Notes: generated by a model from the sequence alone, not told the origin. Shown: positions 1 to 7,526, numbered from the stretch's first letter. The stretch: DNA of 9,081 bases from an uncultured bacterium (GCA_903891335.1 CAITDX010000016.1:1-9081); one strand, 5' to 3'. Numbers and translations are program-made.

Positions 1-258
1 GGCAAGAAGGTCAAGGCAGCCGTACGGGCTGCGGGCGGTGTTCCGTTCGAATTCAACACAATGGCAATATGCGACGGCATAGCGATGGGGCATGAAGGGA
101 TGAAGTATTCCCTTGCCAGCCGTGAAATAATCGCAGACACAGTCGAATCCATGCTAAGGGCCCATCCTTTTGACGCCATGATATGCATACCTAACTGCGA
201 TAAAATCATACCTGGCATGCTGATGGGCGCCATGCGCCTCAACATTCCAACGATATTC
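1..258 (+). CDS. ilvD: Dihydroxy-acid dehydratase, internal fragment (broken at both ends)
   Basis: IlvD dehydrates 2,3-dihydroxy-3-methylbutanoate or -pentanoate to the 2-keto acid in valine, isoleucine and leucine synthesis, using an Fe-S cluster in the cytoplasm. The reading frame is open from base 1 with no start in view. It shows the conserved run GGVPFEFNT, then CDGIAMGHEGMKYSL and SREIIADTVE, then IPNCDKIIPGMLMGAMRLNIPTIF. The Cys in NCDK is a cluster ligand in the family. The family continues with V/SGGPM after the last motif, but here homology stops dead at about 258. The frame stays open to a stop at 454-456 only because it runs antisense through another gene. About 86 residues remain of a usual 550-600. 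Seven of its ten Ile codons are ATA, and the stretch is visibly more GC-rich than what follows, unlike the rest of the window. It is probably foreign to this genome or misjoined. Confidence 0.9.
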
Positions 259-264
259 GCCAAT
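253..264. other. Breakpoint between ilvD and the ATP-grasp gene
   Basis: On the + strand IlvD homology ends at Phe (256-258). On the - strand ATP-grasp-like sequence ends at a Gly-Glu pair (261-256), where this family often has LGE. The two genes converge and each loses its C-terminal part at this one point, with perhaps three shared bases. No stop codon, terminator, repeat or mobile-element end lies here. The abruptness and the change in base and codon use point to a chimeric join (assembly, or a real deletion or translocation). The sequence alone cannot separate these. Confidence 0.75.
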
Positions 265-1236
265 ACAAACCTTAAAAACCGCTCCGTCATAATCATAACC
301 ACTGCTCAAACGCGCCATCTCGCTACGATTTCCACCACCTCGAGCAGTGCTTTCTACAATACTACAGGTGTGATTTGTTTCATCATAAAAAACTTCAGTG
401 TGACAGACACAATTTTTAGCACCCAAAGCTCGCAGACCTTGCTCGACGGTTTGTAGTATTAAATCTCGAGCGACAGGAGTAACTGAAGCTGGCATCGTAC
501 GAATTGGCAAATAAGAGTCATCAACCTGCACATCTTTGGCAAGCACATACTCACAAAGTCCTACATGAGTAAAAGAATCATTGCTGACAAATGTATCTAC
601 CGTCAACTCTCTACCAACCAAAAGCTCCTCGAGAATAAGTCCTGGCTCGTTTCCAACCACAGTATAATTGCTCATTGGTCGAGCAATACCATAGTGCTTC
701 GCTTTTTTTTTCAAAAGCTCTCGCTTTTCCAGCAAATCTTGTTTAGAAAATACTTTCAGTACATAACTAGAATGAGTGCCGGTGGTTTTTTTTAAAATCA
801 TTGGAAATGAATGGGTTGCCAAAAAATCATCCAGCTGATCGAGCGTATCCACCGTAATTCCTGCGGCACAAGCAACTTGTTTGGAGACGAAACAATGCTT
901 CATCAAGTACTTATTAGAAAAATTACGTGAAGTCGGATAGTCGATACCAGACAAACCAAAGCGTTGATTAAGAGCCCCCATGACGCTCAAATACGGCTCG
1001 TAGCGAGTCACTACAGCATCAATTGGGAATTGCTGATTGAGCTGCTCGACTGCAGGCAAAACCTCCGCCCAATCATACATATTTTTGACTTTAACAACGG
1101 TATTAAAAAACTGCTCTTGATTTGGCTTGAGTTTTGATTCGGTGATTAACAGACTGACTCGATCGCCAGCGGTTATGGCTGATTTGATGTAGGTATATTT
1201 TGTGCCGAAGCCAATCATCAAAAAATGACGAGACAT
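256..1236 (-). CDS. ATP-grasp family ligase, C-terminus lost
   Basis: This enzyme belongs to the ATP-grasp carboxylate-amine/thiol ligase superfamily, which activates a carboxylate as acyl phosphate using ATP and Mg2+. The substrate cannot be told. The N-terminal pre-ATP-grasp fold is at residues 1-100 (MSRHFLMIGFGTKYTYIKSA). NKYLMK is at about 108-113, PMILKKTTGTHSS (ATP-binding lysine strand and small loop) at 145-157, ILEELLVGRELTVDTF at 201-216, HTEVFYD at 279-285 and the metal-binding end E-STARGGGNRSE at 295-306. The ATG at 1236 is chosen because the Rossmann-like strand begins there; a TTG at 1272 would add 12 residues with no family match. About 327 residues are authentic. The frame then runs antisense through ilvD to a stop at 154-156, and some 60-80 C-terminal residues are missing. 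It is the last gene seen in the minus-strand row, 39 nt after the preceding stop. Confidence 0.8.
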
Positions 1237-1275
1237 AGATGGATATTCTAGGTGATTAAAGGAATAGATCAATAA

Positions 1276-3306
1276 TTAATTTTTATTGATTTGTAAATCT
1301 ATCTTTTGGTTTTTACCAGTAAAAATAACATTATGATCAATTGCCGGTTGTTTTTGATGATGTACCGTTAAACCCTTGCTGACACACGTCAAGGCTGCCA
1401 CTTCAAAATCATGGCTAATAAGCTTAGATTCGGCCAACATGCAGGGTAAAATCAATGAACGGGCAACAGTTGGATTCGTAGCATACATACTCAAAACTAA
1501 ATTACCAGTAAAAAGCTGCTCTCCTAAACGGGCATGAATCATAAAAGATCGGTTGAGTTTGCTCTGCATTAATAACTTCCATGCCCACATGCATCCATAA
1601 AAACCAACCACTAAATAGTTCCACCAACTTGGATAGCGAATGGCGAAAATTAGACTAAGTATCAACAAAAGAATCGCAAACCAGTGGGGATATTCCAAAA
1701 GGTAGAGATAAGCAATGCGAACTCGCTCCAACCACGGCAACCGCTCTTGACCAGCTGCCTGCAAAGTAGGAATTAGAATTGGTTGTGACTGATAGTGCTC
1801 ATGATCAAATACTTGTCCCTGATAGAATTGCCAAAATGAAAGACTCTTCGGCGGCTCGTCTCCAATCGGGAAGTAGAAATTACTATCTTGCACGCGTAAG
1901 CGCCATTGACGTAAATAATCGGTAGCAAAAGGAGCGAAATTGCCCAAACGGTTGCTAATTTGTACATCGAGAACTTGATTTTGTTCATCCACTAACTCAA
2001 CTTTGACTAAGGGACTTGGATTGGTAGAGCGGTGCTCATACACCAAATGATCAGTTGGTGGATGAATATGGGGAAAAAGCAAAGCAACAATCCTTTTCAG
2101 CAGCACCCCAGAAAAAGTCGTGATAAATTTAGACAACAACAGCACAAAACCAATACTGTAGAAAAGCAGTAAAAGGAGGGCATTGAACCAAATTGACAAA
2201 CTTCTCCAAAAAGATGAAGTGAGAAAAGCGCGAATTGCTTGACCGGTTTCTTCTGGCAACAGATCAATTGCCTCGTCAACGCCCTCATGAATAATTTCTC
2301 GAGGAGGGATAATCGGCACCAAGCCAGATGGGGTAGCAGTTGGACTAGGCGATAGGCTTATTGATGGGGTTGGGGAACGAGTTAGTGTGCCAGAAATCGT
2401 TGGTACACCTGTCACTGACAGAGTTGGAGATACGCTCATACTTGGTGAGGGAGTAATCGTGCTTGTTGGAGTTGGCCAATACTGAAGCGTAATGCGAAAA
2501 TACACACCCTCCAAAACACTTACGTGACCAGCAAGATCAGTAATGACAAAGTCTAATCTGATGTCAGTATCCCTCGGTAAAATCCCTAATTTGAGCTCAT
2601 AAAGACCTTCGGCATTGATTGTGGTTGTGAAGGTTTGCGTATCATCCCCAGGAATGGTTACGGTTAGTTTAACCGTACTATTTGCTTCACCTGCTGCAAG
2701 CAGTGTTGGTTCATTGGCAGTGGCGTCATTTTGAAAAATCAGCACGGGGCTATCGGGGACACTGCTGGGGTTAGCAGCTGAAATATTTGTTGATACATCG
2801 CCAATTTTAGTCAAGGTAAAGCTAGGGGTAAGTGTGTCGATACGAAAATCCCAAGTGTCTGAAGAACTACTGAGATTAGCATAGTCAACCGCTACTACAC
2901 GCCAAGTGTGGCTTGCGTCACTAATAGTATTTTTAGGAGTCAGCGAGTAAATACCATTTAAACTATCATAAGTGAGTGTATAAGTACTGGTTTCAGTTGC
3001 AATCAATGGAATGTTGCCATAGCTTGCATCACCATCAAGATAGAACACATAGTGAGATAAATTTAAATTATCAGTAGACTCATACCATTGAAACGTTGGT
3101 GTGCTATCGCTCAATAAAGCCCCATCGGCAGGAGCAATCAAAATCGGCACACTTGGAGCTTCAGTGTCGGGGATGGTGGCAGTAATAGTGACATCGGCAG
3201 CTCGTATCTCTCCTACAGTAAAAGAAGCAAGCCAAATAAAAAGCCAGACAACAACCAAAGTGGAGTGGTTAATTTTGTTGTGGAGGTACCTCAGGTTCTT
3301 GGTCAT
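1276..3306 (-). CDS. Multi-domain surface/membrane protein: Fn3-like, Pro/Ser/Thr linker, membrane helices, carboxypeptidase-regulatory-like domain
   Basis: Of 676 residues, 1-37 form a signal peptide with Lys/Arg in the n-region, a hydrophobic core and IRAA. Residues 48-157 are Fn3/Ig-like, opening with DTEAPSVPILIAPADGALL and containing FQWYES and HTWRVVAVD. A second beta domain spans 160-270. Residues 277-327 are a linker of Thr, Pro and Ser. A membrane helix lies at about 368-393. Residues 420-480 resemble a carboxypeptidase-regulatory-like fold (LVKVELVDEQNQVL, NRLGNFAPFA, WRLRVQDSNFYFPIG). Two more helices lie at about 541-557 and 561-581, followed by a 95-residue tail. Topology predicts the first two domains outside and the regulatory-like domain inside. 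The ATG at 3306 gives 38 nt overlap with the upstream gene. A TTG at 3258 would remove the basic n-region, and a TTG at 3312 adds two residues. The role is probably structural at the cell surface; no enzyme motif was seen. Confidence 0.8.
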   Translation of the reverse strand: MTKNLRYLHNKINHSTLVVVWLFIWLASFTVGEIRAADVTITATIPDTEAPSVPILIAPADGALLSDSTPTFQWYESTDNLNLSHYVFYLDGDASYGNIPLIATETSTYTLTYDSLNGIYSLTPKNTISDASHTWRVVAVDYANLSSSSDTWDFRIDTLTPSFTLTKIGDVSTNISAANPSSVPDSPVLIFQNDATANEPTLLAAGEANSTVKLTVTIPGDDTQTFTTTINAEGLYELKLGILPRDTDIRLDFVITDLAGHVSVLEGVYFRITLQYWPTPTSTITPSPSMSVSPTLSVTGVPTISGTLTRSPTPSISLSPSPTATPSGLVPIIPPREIIHEGVDEAIDLLPEETGQAIRAFLTSSFWRSLSIWFNALLLLLFYSIGFVLLLSKFITTFSGVLLKRIVALLFPHIHPPTDHLVYEHRSTNPSPLVKVELVDEQNQVLDVQISNRLGNFAPFATDYLRQWRLRVQDSNFYFPIGDEPPKSLSFWQFYQGQVFDHEHYQSQPILIPTLQAAGQERLPWLERVRIAYLYLLEYPHWFAILLLILSLIFAIRYPSWWNYLVVGFYGCMWAWKLLMQSKLNRSFMIHARLGEQLFTGNLVLSMYATNPTVARSLILPCMLAESKLISHDFEVAALTCVSKGLTVHHQKQPAIDHNVIFTGKNQKIDLQINKN

Positions 3307-4237
3307 GCACAATCTTATTCTGACGTTTTCTGAGTAAAATCACCAGAATGGTGATTAATAAAGCCACAATCAAGACAAATAAAATCAGCTTCACTGGAAT
3401 CATCCAGAGTCCGGCAGTAGCCATTGCTACACCACCCTGGCTACCATAAGCAGCTTCAACAACGGCCTTGTAATAACCAAATCCCCAGACTCGTTCCCAG
3501 GTGCCAGCGAACTCACGCATGGTTTTGGGAAATACATTTTGACTGACAAGCTCAAGGTTCGCAACCTGGCGACCAAACATATTGTAAATTTTTACAACCG
3601 GCTTAGTGTTAATATGAAGATCTGACTGATTATCAACTTTCAAACTGAAAGCAATTGGACCATTTTCGGCAAACTTAGGCCAAGTAAAATCGTTGATGTA
3701 CGCTGCTTCAGTAACCGGACCATCAACCACGACGTAGAGCAACGTACCCACTCGCTGCGACACTCCTGATCCAGATACGTCGCTGGCGGCAGCGCCAATT
3801 GGTCGATGATATACCATCGCATAATGCCCGCCAGGAAGAGCATCGGCTGGAACCTCAATCAGCACATTCACAACTCCAACCGCTTCGCTTTTAAGACGAT
3901 GTTCTGCAGGAGCTAGCGTCAACCAACTAGCCAAACTCCATCGAGGGTCAGCCTGAGATTCTTCCAGCAAAACTGGAGTGCCACCATCCTGTCCCACAAT
4001 AAAATCAACTGCCTGACTTTCAAGCACCACTTCCTGAGCTGAACCGTTACGAACTTTGATCTGCACTTGCTTTTTCTCACCAGGAGCAAGCTTGAGAGTG
4101 AAATCATCACCCAAACGAACTGGAGTGGCGGTCAGGGTCATGAATTCAGCGGCCTGAAGAGGTGTCCATAAGCCAAAAAGGAAAATAAGGGTTGCTAAGC
4201 CGTAGCTAAAAATCTTGGGGCAGTTGGTTTTCGTCAT
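3269..4237 (-). CDS. Membrane-anchored Ig-like surface protein E (DUF916-like), paralogue of protein C
   Basis: This 322-residue protein has a signal peptide at 1-30 ending LQAAEF, a first beta domain at about 31-148 with FTLKLAPGEKKQVQIKVRN and VLIEVPADALPGGHYAMVY, and a second beta domain at about 165-270 with WPKFA at 186-190. One membrane helix (279-302) is followed by the basic stretch RKRQNK and a short acidic, Pro-rich tail, giving an outside ectodomain and an inside tail. The first domain follows the pattern of DUF916 (the peptidoglycan-facing domain of WxL-interacting proteins): sequence rich in PGE/K, strand-N-G, then a P-x-D/A-G-G-H-Y type strand. No LPxTG motif is present. It matches protein C in layout and in the PKFA motif. 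The start ATG follows the previous stop (TAG, 4247) by 9 nt with AGAAGAA upstream. The function is inferred to be anchoring or partnering protein D. Confidence 0.8.
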   Translation of the reverse strand: MTKTNCPKIFSYGLATLIFLFGLWTPLQAAEFMTLTATPVRLGDDFTLKLAPGEKKQVQIKVRNGSAQEVVLESQAVDFIVGQDGGTPVLLEESQADPRWSLASWLTLAPAEHRLKSEAVGVVNVLIEVPADALPGGHYAMVYHRPIGAAASDVSGSGVSQRVGTLLYVVVDGPVTEAAYINDFTWPKFAENGPIAFSLKVDNQSDLHINTKPVVKIYNMFGRQVANLELVSQNVFPKTMREFAGTWERVWGFGYYKAVVEAAYGSQGGVAMATAGLWMIPVKLILFVLIVALLITILVILLRKRQNKIVHDQEPEVPPQQN

Positions 4238-4246
4238 AACGTTCTT

Positions 4247-5704
4247 CTAAAAAGTTGCTGAAGCCGTATATACAAGATAGTTTTCGTAGTTACCTGCCAC
4301 ATTGGTTGCATCTGGAGTAATGCGGTAACACACATCAACCACGTCACCACCAGTAACGGTACTTCTGTTGAAAATTGTTTGCACGACCTCACTAGCCTGC
4401 ATATCAGCAAATTGCTTGGCAGAAAAAGTGCGAGCACTCTCGTTATAGGTAAAAGCCAAAGTCGGACTACCAGAAACCGAAACCAAACTATAGCCAAAAC
4501 CAGGATCATTAGTAGCATCAGTCCAATCAGCAGAAGTAGTATGACTTACTCCAGTGACACTGGCATCAACGATACAGGTGTTACTTGCAGATCCGTCGCC
4601 AGTACAGGTATTACCGCCACGTCCAAGTTGATCATTCTCAATTGCAGTAACTGAATAGCCACCAACTGCGTTAGTGACAACTGTTAATCGCTGAGCTGCT
4701 TCTCTGAAAGAACCAACAATCAACTCACCAAAAGGAACTGTCAAGGCAGTCGTCGTTACGTCAGTGGTGATACCACAGACAGAAGTTGAAGAGGCAACAC
4801 CAGCCACAGTAAAGGTAAGTTGGGGAGCAATGGTTGCCGAAACGCGCACTGCATCAACTACGCCAACCTTAGTGGTTGTCTGATCAACTACCGTATTACT
4901 TGAATCTAGTTGCTGAATAATCACTGAATAGGTATCGGCTTGACCCAATACGTGTGCAGAACCACCAATTTTTGGAGCAGGATTAATTAAATCATTAATA
5001 ACGAATGCATCTTCAGTGGTACCATCAAAAACAGTGCCAACGGCACCAGTGCTCGTATAATCACACACAAATGAGTGATAGGCCACACCATCAATAGTGA
5101 TGCCGGAAGATTGAGCGGCGGTAGCAGTTGGAGTAAAGGTACCATAAGTGCCTGGATCAGTGGGACAGGTGATCGAGGCAAGCGTACCGCCACTTGCAGT
5201 ATCACCAAACTCAAAACCACCTTCATCGGGATAACCATCATTATCGGTCCCATCAGCAGCTGCTGCTGGAACTAGGATGCGAAAACTACCATTATTGAGC
5301 GCGCTAATCGTTGTCAATCTCACCGTCAGTGTGGCTGATTGGGTTGCGTAAACATCAGTGTCATCAAGTTCATCACCGGAAACTAGGGCTGAGGTCATAT
5401 TAAACGTATCATCATTGACATCATCAATGGTAGTGGCTACTTCATACTCATTGGCGTTAATTAAAACTGTATCGCCACTTTGTAACTGTAGTACTGAAGT
5501 AGAAGGGTAGTTAGCAGTATCAATGGTTACCAATGAGGAACCAACTGTTTGTGCTCCTTCCAATGCGCTTTTGAAGGACAAGCGAGCATTACTCAATGTA
5601 GCAGAGGTGCTGGTAAATTCACCAGAGAAAACTAGGTATTTTTTCGCAGCGAAAAAAGCCACAATTACTACAATAACAAGCCACCAATAATTTCTTCGAT
5701 TCAT
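4247..5704 (-). CDS. Large anchored surface protein D with C-terminal domain shared with protein B
   Basis: This 485-residue protein begins with a basic start and a hydrophobic helix (about 6-26, WWLVIVVIVAFFA). It lacks a clear signal peptidase I site, so it is either anchored or an unusual export signal. Residues 30-290 are Thr/Ser/Asp-rich and beta-like. They include a DGTDNDGYPDEGG loop (151-163) that resembles the Ca2+-binding D-x-D-x-D-G pattern. Residues 293-485 form a domain found also in protein B: GELIVGSFREAAQRLTVVTN, GGYSV, W-TD-x4-PGFGYSL, AKQFADMQASEVVQTIF and a final GNYENYLVYTASATF. It has six cysteines (180, 214, 310, 367, 377, 459), and C367/C377 parallel a Cys pair in B. 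The start is supported by GAAGG at 5711-5715, six bases before ATG. Secreted proteins with a similar closing strand are common in Patescibacteria. The function is not known; a surface filament subunit or adhesin is possible. Confidence 0.8.
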   Translation of the reverse strand: MNRRNYWWLVIVVIVAFFAAKKYLVFSGEFTSTSATLSNARLSFKSALEGAQTVGSSLVTIDTANYPSTSVLQLQSGDTVLINANEYEVATTIDDVNDDTFNMTSALVSGDELDDTDVYATQSATLTVRLTTISALNNGSFRILVPAAAADGTDNDGYPDEGGFEFGDTASGGTLASITCPTDPGTYGTFTPTATAAQSSGITIDGVAYHSFVCDYTSTGAVGTVFDGTTEDAFVINDLINPAPKIGGSAHVLGQADTYSVIIQQLDSSNTVVDQTTTKVGVVDAVRVSATIAPQLTFTVAGVASSTSVCGITTDVTTTALTVPFGELIVGSFREAAQRLTVVTNAVGGYSVTAIENDQLGRGGNTCTGDGSASNTCIVDASVTGVSHTTSADWTDATNDPGFGYSLVSVSGSPTLAFTYNESARTFSAKQFADMQASEVVQTIFNRSTVTGGDVVDVCYRITPDATNVAGNYENYLVYTASATF

Positions 5705-5710
5705 CGTATA

Positions 5711-5715
5711 CCTTC
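5711..5715 (-). promoter_or_regulatory. Ribosome binding site of protein D
   Basis: GAAGG on the minus strand, six bases before the ATG at 5704, is the clearest Shine-Dalgarno sequence of the row. The other starts have only weak purine runs and rely on overlap or close spacing with the gene before. Confidence 0.6.
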
Positions 5716-5745
5716 AGGATACACTCGAAAAGTCATTCGAGTCAA
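5716..5745 (-). promoter_or_regulatory. Possible internal promoter before protein D
   Basis: Minus strand TTGACT (5745-5740), an 18-nt spacer and TATCCT (5721-5716). Both hexamers are one to two bases off consensus. Transcription would start about 5 nt before the ATG, giving a nearly leaderless mRNA without the GAAGG site, so this is only a candidate. It would let the D-E module be expressed apart from B-C. Confidence 0.3.
5723..5742. repeat. Perfect 7-bp inverted repeat between genes C and D
   Basis: ACTCGAA (5723-5729) and TTCGAGT (5736-5742) are separated by 6 nt, in the only sizeable gap (45 nt) of the minus-strand row. On the mRNA this is a stable short hairpin with no U-run, so it is not a terminator. 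It may be a processing or stability element, or an operator, because it overlaps the candidate promoter at 5716-5745. Confidence 0.55.
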
Positions 5746-5749
5746 CAGG

Positions 5750-6763
5750 TTATTTCTTTTTTATTGTTTTACTAAGCCACCGCGTCAACCAATAGAGAGG
5801 AGGCAAGAGCAACGCAATAAACAATACGGAAAACGGCAACACCACCACTCTTTTTTGTAATAAATTGTCACCAACTTTCAACTCAACATCATAGGCGCCA
5901 ATCATAATTGGTCGTTTGAAAAAAAATTGAGTTTTCAATTTTTGACGAATGAATTCATTTTTCTTGAGCGCAAAATCCTCACCAGCTGCCTCCAAAACTG
6001 CTTTACTTTCTTCAAGCGCAACAAGTTCTTTAAGCTCCGCTTCGGTCATGGCTCGCACCAAGCGCTTATCATTTGCCAGCACCATATCTGGATAAAGCTC
6101 ATAAACCACTGGTGTCGTTTCTGGCCAATGACTTACTTTGAAATAGCCGCTCACTGGAGTTGCATTGCTACCAATATTGCGCACTAATGCGCTGAAAGAA
6201 AAACCCACAAAACTATCGGCAAATTTGGGCAAACTCAGGTGCTCGATAATCAACTCGCCTCGATTAATCTCATCAGCTGCCACCAAGACAACTACATTGC
6301 TCGCAACGATGGCAGAAATCACTGACCCTTGCTGGGCAGCACTGGCAAAAGAGAGCTGCTGAGCCTGAAATAAAATTGAGAGGCGATGTTCGGCATAGGA
6401 AGCGTCAGAAGGGAGTGCGATCACGAAGTTGAGTGGTTTTTCTTCTCCTGGCTTGAGGACAAAGCTTTTCTGCCAATTATCTGGATTACCCTCTAAATTA
6501 AGATAGGCAAAATCACTTTTTTGCTCCAAGACCACTTGACCTGTTTGTTCATCGGTGTGAAAGCCAACCAAAACCGGAGTGATCTCCATCGTATATAAAC
6601 CATTATTTTTCAAAATAATCTGATGATTGACGCCAGCTCCAGGCTTAACAGAAAGATAGGTGACTGGAGGATAGACTTGCAGATCAAAGGAGTCTGCTGC
6701 CTTGATTGGCAAACTCATTGAAAAAAACAACGTGAAGAAAGCTATTAAATGAAATAATCGCAT
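5750..6763 (-). CDS. Membrane-anchored Ig-like surface protein C (DUF916-like)
   Basis: This 337-residue protein has a signal peptide at 1-22 (MRLFHLIAFFTLFFSMSLPIKA). The first beta domain (23-160) has VKPGAGVNHQIILKNNG, then LKPGEEKPLNFVIALPSDASYAEHR, a DUF916-like pattern. A second beta domain runs from about 165 and contains LPKFA (178-182) and FSFSALVRN. It is interrupted by a charged helical insertion (about 230-278, AELKELVALEESKAVLEAA) that E lacks. A membrane helix at 307-328 is followed by SKTIKKK, giving an inside basic tail. The ATG at 6763 is chosen: it lies 4 nt after the TAA of protein B and starts the signal peptide exactly, whereas the longer in-frame start at 6814 adds 17 residues that read through B's coding end. 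AGGA is about 12 nt upstream. It is probably the membrane partner of protein B. Confidence 0.82.
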   Translation of the reverse strand: MRLFHLIAFFTLFFSMSLPIKAADSFDLQVYPPVTYLSVKPGAGVNHQIILKNNGLYTMEITPVLVGFHTDEQTGQVVLEQKSDFAYLNLEGNPDNWQKSFVLKPGEEKPLNFVIALPSDASYAEHRLSILFQAQQLSFASAAQQGSVISAIVASNVVVLVAADEINRGELIIEHLSLPKFADSFVGFSFSALVRNIGSNATPVSGYFKVSHWPETTPVVYELYPDMVLANDKRLVRAMTEAELKELVALEESKAVLEAAGEDFALKKNEFIRQKLKTQFFFKRPIMIGAYDVELKVGDNLLQKRVVVLPFSVLFIALLLPPLYWLTRWLSKTIKKK

Positions 6764-6767
6764 ACTG

Positions 6768-7526
6768 TTAATATCCTGGTACTGCCACAAACACCACACT
6801 AGTCTGGTAATCACCTGAGCCTTGGTTGCCTGGCATAGATGCTTTATAGGTTACCGTCGCACTTCGATTAAGCGCAACATTATTGGAACCCATGATCGAC
6901 TGCATACTCTCAGCTGCTTCATTATTGGCAAATTGACGAAAATAGTTACTACTTATGAAGTCAGCTGCAACATCATCGCCACTGACATTAAAGCCAAACC
7001 CAGCTTGATTTGGATCGGTCCACACTTGAGCAGTGGTTTCATCACAAGTACCCCCATCACAAGTTGTATCGGGAATAGTAGCACTCCCATCAGCTAATCG
7101 CAGGGGGTGATTGGCAAACGCATAGACATTGTAGCCACTGGCTCCATTGGTAGTGATTGTCAGAGTGTGTGAATCAGTTTTGAAACTACCACTAAATAAT
7201 TCACCCAATTCAACACTTAATTTGGAAATGCTAAAACTAAAATAGTCAATCTGATATACATACTGAAACCCGCTCCCAATAAAGTAGCCACTGCTTCCAT
7301 ATTGTCCATAGGGACCAACGGCCGTACCTCCCAAAGTATCTGACACCGTGTAACCACCACCAGTTCGCTGACCTGAACCCATATTGAAATTACCAAATTG
7401 AATCCGGTAGGAATTTGACTCCATATTTTCTGCCTGAACCAACTGAGGTGAAATTAACACGCAAAAACCAGCTAGCACTATAGAGAGCAACAATCCAAGC
7501 AAACGCAATTGCCTAAGTCTTTTCAT
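6768..7526 (-). CDS. Secreted surface protein B with C-terminal domain shared with protein D
   Basis: This 252-residue protein has a classical signal peptide at 1-32 (MKRLRQLRLLGLLLSIVLAG core, then LVQA). Residues 38-90 have the pattern SNSYRIQFGNFNMGSGQRTG and, further on, SGYFIGSGFQYVY, rich in Gly, Ser and Tyr, as in many secreted proteins of Patescibacteria. Residues 95-252 are the domain shared with D: LGELFSGSFKTDSHTLTITT, ASGYNVYAF, VWTDPNQAGFGFNV, FRQFANNEAAESMQSIM and a last strand GDYQTSVVFVAVPGY. C156 and C161 may form a disulfide. No membrane helix follows the signal, so it is released or held by a partner, most simply protein C, encoded 4 nt downstream. Its start overlaps the previous gene by 14 nt, suggesting coupled translation. 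Function unknown. Confidence 0.82.
   Translation of the reverse strand: MKRLRQLRLLGLLLSIVLAGFCVLISPQLVQAENMESNSYRIQFGNFNMGSGQRTGGGYTVSDTLGGTAVGPYGQYGSSGYFIGSGFQYVYQIDYFSFSISKLSVELGELFSGSFKTDSHTLTITTNGASGYNVYAFANHPLRLADGSATIPDTTCDGGTCDETTAQVWTDPNQAGFGFNVSGDDVAADFISSNYFRQFANNEAAESMQSIMGSNNVALNRSATVTYKASMPGNQGSGDYQTSVVFVAVPGY

Noticed and set aside
259..456. Continuation of the ilvD reading frame to 456
   Set aside because: It is antisense to the conserved ATP-grasp end and has no IlvD similarity; it is only an open frame past the join.
2344..2482. DNA repeat in the Pro/Ser/Thr linker of F
   Set aside because: The protein is low-complexity but the codons vary and I see no exact tandem DNA repeat.
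4247..5704. Type IV pilin or WxL protein for D
   Set aside because: No G/F-T-L-x-E prepilin site and no W-x-L motif were found.
6764..6814. Longer start for protein C
   Set aside because: The extra 17 residues run antiparallel to no family pattern, overlap the end of B, and push the signal peptide inward.
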